64,000 bases of DNA from contig NZ_JAEKEL010000001.1 in the NCBI RefSeq assembly GCF_016651105.1, positions 712,001 through 776,000 of the forward strand, in the 5' to 3' direction. Position numbers and translations under genes: made by a program. This DNA comes from Pseudomonas sp. TH15 (GTDB lineage: Bacteria > Pseudomonadota > Gammaproteobacteria > Pseudomonadales > Pseudomonadaceae). Positions 56,349-62,626 of this stretch are shown here, in pieces; the first letter of the stretch is position 1, and each line of letters opens with the position of its first letter. Below the pieces are notes generated by a model. That model ran no database searches, was not told the DNA's origin, and saw only the letters and a list, made by a program, of their open reading frames with translations.

Positions 56349-57052
56349 GAATCCAACTGATCACCTTCGACCTCGACGACACCCTGTGGGACACCGCCCC
56401 GGTGATCGTCAGTGCCGAAGCTACCTTGCGTGAATGGCTGACCGAACATGCGCCGAAGCTGGGCGCTGTGCCGGTGGAGCATTTGTGGGCCATTCGTGAA
56501 CGGGTACTGATCAACGATCCGAGCCTCAAACATCGCATCAGCGCCCTGCGTCGGCATGTGTTGTTTCATGCGCTGGAAGAGGCCGGTTACGACCATGGCC
56601 AGGCTTCAGACCTGGCGGATCAGAGTTTCGAAGTGTTTCTGCATGCACGGCACCAGATCCAGGTGTTCCCCGAGGTCGAGCCGACCCTGGAAATCCTGGC
56701 CAACCATTACGCCCTCGGCGTGGTCACCAATGGCAACGCTGATGTAAGCCGGTTGGGGCTCGCGGATTACTTCAAGTTTGCGTTGTGCGCCGAAGACATC
56801 GGCATCGCCAAACCCGATGCGCGACTGTTTCACGAAGCCTTGCAGCGTGGTGGTGCGACGGCCGATACGGCGGTGCACATTGGCGATCATCCGGGCGATG
56901 ACATTGCTGGCGCCCAACAGGCAGGGTTGCGTGCGATCTGGTTCAACCCGACAGGCAAAGCCTGGGAAGCGGATCGCCTGCCGGATGCGGAGATTCGCAG
57001 CCTGACCGATTTGCCGGCGGTCTTGGCACGGTGGAACGCAGCCTCGGCCTGA
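56345..57052 (+). CDS. HAD family hydrolase
   Basis: 235 aa. Motif [10 protein letters not shown] with the nucleophile Asp, motif II VVTNGN, motif III lysine in [13 protein letters not shown] and motif [16 protein letters not shown] helical cap between motifs I and II makes it a subfamily-IA (YigB-like) phosphatase; E. coli YigB next to xerC dephosphorylates FMN and other small phosphates, and this one occupies the same position. ATGA overlap with xerC implies coupled translation. Last gene of the lppL-lysA-dapF-xerC run. Confidence 0.92.
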   Translation: MRIQLITFDLDDTLWDTAPVIVSAEATLREWLTEHAPKLGAVPVEHLWAIRERVLINDPSLKHRISALRRHVLFHALEEAGYDHGQASDLADQSFEVFLHARHQIQVFPEVEPTLEILANHYALGVVTNGNADVSRLGLADYFKFALCAEDIGIAKPDARLFHEALQRGGATADTAVHIGDHPGDDIAGAQQAGLRAIWFNPTGKAWEADRLPDAEIRSLTDLPAVLARWNAASA

Positions 57053-57062
57053 CACAAACCCC

Positions 57063-57086
57063 GTGGGAGCAAAGCTTGCCCGCGAA
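57063..57086. repeat. Solitary REP element
   Basis: GTGGGAGCAAAGCTTGCCCG... is a single, slightly degenerate GTGGGAGC-class unit after the HAD gene; no inverted partner lies within 100 nt. Confidence 0.7.
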
Positions 57087-57114
57087 GCTTTTCGACCCTT
57101 TGTCCTCACCCATG

Positions 57115-57143
57115 AAAAAGCCCGCAGCGACGGCGGGCTTTTT
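57115..57143. terminator. Bidirectional terminator between the HAD gene and sutA
   Basis: AAAAAGCCCGC and GCGGGCTTTTT pair around a 7-nt loop with tails on both strands. Confidence 0.9.
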
Positions 57144-57164
57144 CGGCAAGCAAGTAGCAGGCGC

Positions 57165-57488
57165 TTAGATAGGCCGGCTGCCGTACTTGTTGTCAGGCTT
57201 CTTGGGCGGATCGGCGACCACATTGGCCTCCACTTCCTGCACCTTGCCACCTTTGGCAAGGAACTCTTCCATGGCCTTGGCCAGGGCATCGCGCTCCTTG
57301 TTTTTGGCTTCGACGCTCGGCAGCTCATCGACTGACACAGCAGCCTTGGCCTTGCCTTTAGCGGTCGGAGCCGGCGCATCACCGCCGTCGTCGTCAGCAA
57401 CGTCTTCCGCCGCTGCTTCCAAACCTTCTTCGGCCTCGTCTTCGTCACCTACTTCGAGGTCGTCGTTTTCCAGATCATCGTCGCTCAT
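57165..57488 (-). CDS. sutA: RNA polymerase-binding stress regulator SutA
   Basis: 107 aa. The acidic, disordered N-terminal half (MSDDDLENDDLEVGDEDEAE ...) precedes a central helix (SVEAKNKERDALAKAMEEFL, about 57-76) and the conserved tail VVADPPKKPD with KYGSRPI. This layout is that of SutA, described in P. aeruginosa as a slow-growth regulator that binds RNA polymerase near the beta protrusion and raises ribosomal and housekeeping transcription. Length agrees (about 105 aa). AGGT precedes the ATG. Confidence 0.88.
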   Translation of the reverse strand: MSDDDLENDDLEVGDEDEAEEGLEAAAEDVADDDGGDAPAPTAKGKAKAAVSVDELPSVEAKNKERDALAKAMEEFLAKGGKVQEVEANVVADPPKKPDNKYGSRPI

Positions 57489-57590
57489 GTTCTACCTCAT
57501 GACTTGCGAAAAGCAGATTAGTTATAGCCCAGCTTCGCCATCTGTCGAAGGCGGCCGGGGAAAATTCTACAACCGCTGGCTACCAGCGGT

Positions 57591-58016
57591 TTATGCCCCT
57601 TCACCGTGCACGGTGGCGAGGACTTTACGGGCACCGCCAAAATCACGGTGCTCGCCCAGATAAACGCCTTGCCAGGTCCCCAACGCCAGTCGGCCTGCCG
57701 AAATCGGCAAACTGAGCTGACAGCCAAGCACGCTGGCCTTGAAGTGCGCCGGGAGGTCGTCCAGGCCTTCGTCGTTATGCTCATAGCCGTCTGTGCCTTG
57801 TGGGATCAGACGATTGAAAAATCGTTCGAAGTCGCGACGTACCGCCGGATCGGCGTTCTCGTTGATGGTCAACGACGCCGAGGTATGCTGCAGCCACAAA
57901 TGCAACAGACCGACCCGGCACGCCTTGAGTTCAGGCAGGCCGGCGAGTAACTCGTCCGTTACCAGATGAAAGCCCCGGGGCCTTGCCCGCAGGGTAATCA
58001 GAGTCTGTTGCCACAT
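57591..58016 (-). CDS. YjbQ family protein (UPF0047)
   Basis: 141 aa from ATG 58016 with GGAGA upstream. CRVGLLHLWLQHTSASLTINENAD and ALGTWQGVYLGEHRDFG are family signatures; the histidines in LQHTSASL and EHRDFG are the likely metal/active-site residues. Some homologues show thiamine-phosphate synthase side activity, hence the common name secondary thiamine-phosphate synthase; the true role is unclear. Separated from amtB by its own 215-nt upstream region. Confidence 0.9.
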   Translation of the reverse strand: MWQQTLITLRARPRGFHLVTDELLAGLPELKACRVGLLHLWLQHTSASLTINENADPAVRRDFERFFNRLIPQGTDGYEHNDEGLDDLPAHFKASVLGCQLSLPISAGRLALGTWQGVYLGEHRDFGGARKVLATVHGEGA

Positions 58017-58187
58017 ACAGTTCTCCGCACGTTCGGGGCGCATTCTAGCGCGCTCTGGGAAAAAACAAAGGCCCTAATATTCCTGCAATGCTGTAAGTCT
58101 TTCGCCCCAGAAAAACGCCCGGCGTAAACACGACTTAAGCCGTAGGAAAAAACCTTTCAGCTACGTCTTTAATGACAAATCCTGGAC

Positions 58188-58220
58188 AAAAAAATGCCCG
58201 GCAAGCCGGGCAAGTTTTTT
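58188..58220 (-). terminator. Rho-independent terminator after amtB
   Basis: TGCCCGG and CCGGGCA around CAAG with an A-run/T-run on both sides, 11 nt beyond the amtB stop. Confidence 0.88.
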
Positions 58221-58230
58221 TGAGTGCGTC

Positions 58231-59568
58231 TTACAAGTTGTAGCCGCGTTCGTTGTGTTGTGCCAGGTCGAGGCCAACCGATTCTTCTTCATCGGTCACA
58301 CGCAGACCCATGACGGCGTCCAGGACCTTGAGGATGATGAAGGTGACGATCGCGGTGTAGATCACCGTGAAGCCCACGCCTTTGGTTTGAATCCAGACTT
58401 GTGCGGCGATGTCGGTGACGGTGCCGAAGCCACCCAGGGACGGTGCAGCGAACACACCGGTCAGGATCGCGCCGAGGATACCGCCGATACCGTGCACGCC
58501 GAAGGCGTCCAGGGAGTCGTCATAGCCGAGTTTGCGTTTCAAGGTAGTGGCGCAGAAGAAGCACACCACGCCAGCCGCCAGGCCGATGATCAGCGAGCCC
58601 ATTGGGCCCACGGTGCCGGCAGCCGGAGTAATGGCTACCAGACCGGCAACCACACCCGAGGCGATGCCCAGTGCACTTGGTTTGCCGTGGGTGATCCACT
58701 CGGCGAACATCCAGCCCAGTGCAGCGGCAGCAGTAGCGATTTGAGTGACCAGCATCGCCATACCGGCGGTGCCGTTGGCCGCAGCAGCGGAACCGGCGTT
58801 GAAGCCGAACCAGCCGACCCACAACATCGCCGCGCCCATCAGGGTGTAACCGAGGTTATGCGGTGCCATCGGGGTGGTCGGGAAGCCTTTACGCTTGCCC
58901 AGTACCAGGCAGGCAATCAGGCCAGCCACACCGGCGTTGATGTGAACCACGGTGCCGCCCGCGAAGTCGAGCACGCCCCAGTCGCCCAACAGCGAACCCG
59001 GACCGCTCCAGACCATGTGCGCGATTGGCGCGTACACCAGGGTGAACCAGACGCCCATGAAGATCAGCATCGCGGAGAACTTCATCCGCTCAGCGAACGC
59101 ACCGACGATCAGCGCCGGGGTGATGATCGCAAAGGTCATCTGATAAGTAACAAATACTGCCTCTGGGAACAGCGCCGTCGGGCCAGTAATGCTGGCAGGC
59201 GTGATGCCCGCGAGGAAGGCCTTGGCAAAGCTGCCGACAAAGGAGTTGAGGTTGACGACGTTGACTTCCATCCCCGTGGTATCGAACGCCATGCTGTAGC
59301 CATAAATGAACCACAGGATGGTGATCAGACCGGTAATGGCGAAGCACTGCATCATCACGGAAAGAATGTTTTTGGACCGAACCATGCCGCCGTAGAACAG
59401 CGCGAGGCCAGGAATGGTCATGAACAGCACAAGGGCAGTCGAGGTCAACATCCAGGCGGTATCGCCGGAATTGAGGACTGGAGGCGCCACCGGATCTGCC
59501 GCCATAGCCAGGCCGGGCATTACGATGGACAACAGGGCTCCTAGCCCTGCGAATTTACGCAGAGTCAT
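58231..59568 (-). CDS. amtB: Ammonium transporter AmtB
   Basis: 445 aa with a signal-like N-terminus (MTLRKFAGLGALLSIVMPGL, cleavage near AMA-AD) and eleven membrane segments, typical of Amt proteins. The pore twin-histidines are in GGTVVHINAGVAGL and FGVHGIGGILGAIL; the external Phe/Trp/Ser site includes YGYSMAFD. The C-terminal tail (VGLDLAQHNERGYNL) carries the GlnK-regulated helix. It forms a glnK-amtB operon (35 nt gap), the universal nitrogen-responsive pair; GlnK blocks AmtB when nitrogen is plentiful. Confidence 0.96.
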   Translation of the reverse strand: MTLRKFAGLGALLSIVMPGLAMAADPVAPPVLNSGDTAWMLTSTALVLFMTIPGLALFYGGMVRSKNILSVMMQCFAITGLITILWFIYGYSMAFDTTGMEVNVVNLNSFVGSFAKAFLAGITPASITGPTALFPEAVFVTYQMTFAIITPALIVGAFAERMKFSAMLIFMGVWFTLVYAPIAHMVWSGPGSLLGDWGVLDFAGGTVVHINAGVAGLIACLVLGKRKGFPTTPMAPHNLGYTLMGAAMLWVGWFGFNAGSAAAANGTAGMAMLVTQIATAAAALGWMFAEWITHGKPSALGIASGVVAGLVAITPAAGTVGPMGSLIIGLAAGVVCFFCATTLKRKLGYDDSLDAFGVHGIGGILGAILTGVFAAPSLGGFGTVTDIAAQVWIQTKGVGFTVIYTAIVTFIILKVLDAVMGLRVTDEEESVGLDLAQHNERGYNL

Positions 59569-59603
59569 ATTGTTTTCTCCTGGGGCGTTGGGGTTGTGGC
59601 GGC

Positions 59604-60122
<519 letters not shown>

Positions 60123-60357
60123 TCAGTGCATGGGTCACTAGCGACTAAGCAGAAAGCTTGCCATCTCGCCAAAACCCACTGAATTCAGTCCCTTGGTCGC
60201 TGCTGCAAGCCGCTTCTCACAAACGCCGATGACATAACGCACAACAACAGTGCGCTGCCGTCCGTCCGCCTGCGCGAAAAGCGTGCATCCTTGGCTGCGG
60301 ATTTGACTATAGACACTGCGTGATACACTGCCCGCCATTGTTTCCAGGACCTTTCCC

Positions 60358-60618
60358 ATGCTCGCGCCCAAAGACTTCCTCGACGCCCTGAGCGGCACCG
60401 CCTCCCGCCTCTTCAGCGGCGAAACTCCGCTGCCGAAAAGCGAAATCGAAAGCCAGTTCAAGGCTTTGTTGCAAAGCGGCTTCAGCAAGCTGGATCTGGT
60501 GAGCCGGGAAGAGTTTGATAGCCAGATGGTTGTACTTGCACGCACTCGGGCACGGCTGGAAAGCCTTGAGGCGAAGGTCGCGGAGATGGAAGCGAAGCTC
60601 AATCCACCTGCCGAGTAA
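60358..60618 (+). CDS. ubiK: Ubiquinone biosynthesis accessory factor UbiK
   Basis: 86 aa, BMFP/YqiC family. An amphipathic N-terminal region (LAPKDFLDALSGTASRLF) and a C-terminal trimeric coiled coil (EFDSQMVVLARTRARLESLE). UbiK associates with UbiJ and the soluble Ubi complex, helping ubiquinone synthesis under oxygen. Length agrees with the family. Usual neighbour of glnK-amtB and comM in Pseudomonas. Confidence 0.92.
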   Translation: MLAPKDFLDALSGTASRLFSGETPLPKSEIESQFKALLQSGFSKLDLVSREEFDSQMVVLARTRARLESLEAKVAEMEAKLNPPAE

Positions 60619-60640
60619 CCCATCTGACAATGCGTTCCCC

Positions 60641-60743
60641 TGTAGGAGCGAGGCTTGCCCGCGAATAGCGACACCTCGGTCTCCCAGCCCTCCCACACGG
60701 GACGGACCACCCCCGTAGGAGCTGCCGAAGGCTGCGATCTTTT
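60641..60743. repeat. Two different REP-class elements side by side
   Basis: TGTAGGAGCGAGGCTTGCCC... at 60641-60665 (GTGGGAGC class) and GTAGGAGCTGCCGAAGGCTG... at 60715-60743 (GCTGCGATCTTTTGATC class), both single copies in the same orientation. The rest of 60744-60838 shows no gene or clear signal. Confidence 0.75.
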
Positions 60744-60838
60744 GATCTCCCGCCCCGCCACAATCTCGGCAACGTCCTACAAAGATCAGTACCGCCGTCC
60801 GATAGCGTCGCAAAGCCCCGACTCCTAAGCTCACCCGA

Positions 60839-60854
60839 TGCTGAATGTTCAGCA
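60839..60854. promoter_or_regulatory. Candidate operator upstream of the C4-like/BRO-N unit
   Basis: TGCTGAATGTTCAGCA is a perfect inverted repeat (7-nt arms, 2-nt centre) just before the first copy of TTTGGCGAC and 77 nt before the RNA element. A repressor site is a reasonable guess. No matching regulator is seen nearby. Confidence 0.4.
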
Positions 60855-60930
60855 CTGGGTTTGGCGACCTGGAAGCTTAAGGCGTACGACGACCATCGAC
60901 GGCGGGTTCACTTCCGCCACATCGAGTCAT

Positions 60931-61005
60931 GGCGGCTGTGCGTGGGAGACCTTCGGGTCTGCCGGGTTCCTTTTGCTCCGGTTCGCCAACCCGCGTACAG
61001 CTGCC
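60931..61005 (+). ncRNA. C4-type antisense RNA element
   Basis: A 75-nt element closed by a continuous 16-bp stem: GGCGGCTGTGCGTGGG (60931-60946) with CCCGCGTACAGCTGCC (60990-61005), including three G-U pairs. Inside are a UUCG-capped hairpin (AGACC-TTCG-GGTCT, 60947-60960) and a CCGG/CCGG stem (60962-60965 with 60978-60981) whose 12-nt loop exposes TCCTTTTGCT. TTCGCCAA (60982-60989) stays single-stranded. Both exposed segments are exact complements of sequences just upstream of the next gene. Size (P1 C4 is about 77 nt), folding and target position all match the phage P1/P7 C4 antisense RNA family. Processing is inferred. Confidence 0.8.
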
Positions 61006-61009
61006 ACCC

Positions 61010-61055
61010 AATCGTTTGGCGACGATTGACGGCAGCCCCTTTAGCAAAAGGAGTT
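61010..61055 (+). promoter_or_regulatory. Antisense target: hairpin loop and Shine-Dalgarno of the BRO-N gene
   Basis: TTGGCGA at 61016-61022, largely the loop of hairpin AATCGT/ACGATT (61010-61027), is complementary to 60983-60989. AGCAAAAGGA at 61043-61052 includes the ribosome-binding site and is complementary to 60968-60977; wobble pairs extend the duplex to 13 bp. CCTTT/AAAGG (61038-61051) can also mask the site intrinsically. TTTGGCGAC occurs a second time upstream at 60860-60868. Confidence 0.75.
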
Positions 61056-61061
61056 GTATCA

Positions 61062-61589
61062 ATGAATAGTGACGACACGTATCTGACACCACACACCTTC
61101 ACCCGCCACAAACTTCACCTGCACGCCCTCCTCCTCGAAAACCAACCCTGGTTCAGCGCCCGCGACCTCGGCCGCCTCCTGCGCCTCTACCTCGACGAAC
61201 GCGCCGTGCGCAAACTCGACCCCGACCAATACCAAACCCTGATAATGCTCAGCCACGGCACCGTCGAAAGCACCCTGCTGATCAGCGAATCCGGCGTCTA
61301 CGCACTACTGATCTACCACTACTGCCCCGAATACCGAAGCCTGCGCGAATGGCTGACCCACGACGTAGTGCCCGTCCTCAGGGACGCGCAACAACCCACC
61401 TCAACCGAACGCCCGATTTTGAGCCTGCTGAACTGGCCAGAGATGTCATTGAGCTTGCTGCACTGGAATAACCAACCGTGGATTCGGCTGCAGGATGTTC
61501 CGCTGATGGTTGTGGAACGGGAAGAGCCGAGGCGCCCAGTAACGGGGCCTTGGTGGAAAAGAGCTTCGCGGATGCTGCAATCGCTATAA
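61062..61589 (+). CDS. BRO-N domain protein (antirepressor-like)
   Basis: 175 aa from ATG 61062, with AAGGAG 8 nt upstream. The N-terminal BRO domain includes PWFSARDLGRLLRLYLDERAVRKLD (about 28-52), ISESGVYALLIY and YCPEYRSLREWLTHDVVPVLR, the pattern shared by baculovirus BRO proteins and phage antirepressors. After residue 115 a short tail (NWPEMSLSLLHWNNQPWIRL) ends the protein without the usual second Ant/KilA domain. It probably binds DNA. The C4-like RNA just upstream indicates tight translational repression. No other phage genes are adjacent. Confidence 0.88.
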   Translation: MNSDDTYLTPHTFTRHKLHLHALLLENQPWFSARDLGRLLRLYLDERAVRKLDPDQYQTLIMLSHGTVESTLLISESGVYALLIYHYCPEYRSLREWLTHDVVPVLRDAQQPTSTERPILSLLNWPEMSLSLLHWNNQPWIRLQDVPLMVVEREEPRRPVTGPWWKRASRMLQSL

Positions 61590-61625
61590 ATCCGCATGCC
61601 CGTTTGGCTGGCGTCCTACAACTAT

Positions 61626-61640
61626 TAGGGTATGACCCTA
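61626..61640. repeat. Short inverted repeat after the BRO-N gene
   Basis: TAGGGT-ATG-ACCCTA, a 6-bp stem with a 3-nt loop, 36 nt past the stop. No T-run; function unknown. Confidence 0.35.
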
Positions 61641-61681
61641 CGAGAACCAGCGTCTGCGCCTGATTCCGTGAGTTCTTCGCT

Positions 61682-62245
61682 GTGATTAGGCTGGTTGCTT
61701 TCGCCTGCGCTGGTCGATCCTATTCGTCGAGTTCCAGACGATACACATTGATCGCCAGACACTCTGGTTCTGGATCCCTCTTGTCTGATTTGCTCAAGCT
61801 AAAAGAAAACACGCTGGTTCAGCATCCAGATGGTGGTTACATCTTTGGCACGATCCCCGATATGCCAAAATTCGGCTTGCCAGGCGGGAAGATTTATCTG
61901 CGGGTAGGTATCCACCGTCGAGCGAATAGTGGTTTTGGCGTAGTGCACATTTGGGAAGCCCATAGTGCCGATTTGCTCAAGCATGGTTGCCAGACTGCCG
62001 ATGGAGTAGCAGCGATTGTTGCGAAAATGATCGTCCCGGGAGCACAAATCTATTGTGAGTTCAAAGAACAGCGATGTGGAAACAGGGTCGCTGTTCTGAG
62101 GACATCCATGGGAACAATGATTCTTGAACCGCGACACGAGCGCGCCACCGGATTTGGTTACTTCGTGGTGACTTGGTACCCGCAAAAACGCGCACATGGC
62201 ACGTTAGTGGGACACATACCACGAGTACCATCAAATCAGAAATAA
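61682..62245 (+). CDS. Hypothetical protein, possible nuclease-toxin-like domain
   Basis: Open frame of 187 codons ending at 62245, right before a terminator. The start is uncertain: the GTG at 61682 has no ribosome-binding site and the first 35 residues (Ser/Arg-rich) may not be translated. The C-terminal 130 residues look like a folded domain: FGLPGGKIYLRVGIHRRANSGFG, VVHIWEAHSADLLKHG (an H-I-x-x-x-H pattern) and GFGYFVVTW. This pattern recalls phage/polymorphic-toxin nuclease domains of the BECR type, but the resemblance is weak. Base composition is visibly more AT-rich than core genes, suggesting acquisition. No immunity partner is evident. Confidence 0.5.
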   Translation: MIRLVAFACAGRSYSSSSRRYTLIARHSGSGSLLSDLLKLKENTLVQHPDGGYIFGTIPDMPKFGLPGGKIYLRVGIHRRANSGFGVVHIWEAHSADLLKHGCQTADGVAAIVAKMIVPGAQIYCEFKEQRCGNRVAVLRTSMGTMILEPRHERATGFGYFVVTWYPQKRAHGTLVGHIPRVPSNQK

Positions 62246-62279
62246 AAAAGGCGTCCGATGGACGCCTTTTAAGTATTTT
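62244..62279 (+). terminator. Rho-independent terminator after the hypothetical gene
   Basis: AAAAGGCGTCC and GGACGCCTTTT pair around GAT (62246-62270), followed by AAGTATTTTTT. Its presence supports real transcription of the preceding frame. Confidence 0.88.
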
Positions 62280-62297
62280 TTGAGGAGTAGTCGCAGC

Positions 62298-62386
62298 GAT
62301 TCTTTAGCTCCGGGCCTTACGGCCTTGGGTTCAGAATCCGACAGGCTAGCCCGTCGTCACTACTTCAGAGAAACCAGCTTTCTCTG
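62298..62386. other. Cluster of three hairpins in the gap before comM
   Basis: The 380-nt gap 62246-62626 holds no gene I can support. It contains an extended imperfect stem 62298-62338 (GATTCT with AGAATC outside, GGCC-TTAC-GGCC inside), a compact repeat 62339-62356 (CGAC-a-GGC-TA-GCC-c-GTCG) and CAGAGAAA/TTTCTCTG (62366-62386, 5-nt loop). Another hairpin, AACCGC/GCGGTT (62586-62602), lies in the comM leader. Confidence 0.4.
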
Positions 62387-62626
62387 CTGCCAAAAATGCG
62401 GGGGAGCTTTTACTGGTGCCCAGTCCCGACGAATGCGCAGTTGCAGTCCTCGAACGGGATGATCCGTCAATGCCGGGCGAGAGTCAACGCTCCAATTCAG
62501 GCAAGCAGTGACAGCCCATCGGGTCTTGATACGTCTTGTAAACCTCTATTCCAGCATTGAAACCCGGCTCAACTACCCTTCAAAAAACCGCAGGAAGCGG
62601 TTCCCGTAGAAGCTCAAGGAACGACC

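Noticed and set aside
60838..62280. A prophage or integrative element around the BRO-N gene
   Set aside because: No integrase, repressor, structural or lysis genes and no duplicated attachment site or tRNA; only a two-gene accessory insert is supported.
62321..62345. tRNA-like T-arm (GGGTTCAGAATCC)
   Set aside because: The loop is one base too long and no acceptor, D or anticodon arms can be drawn around it.
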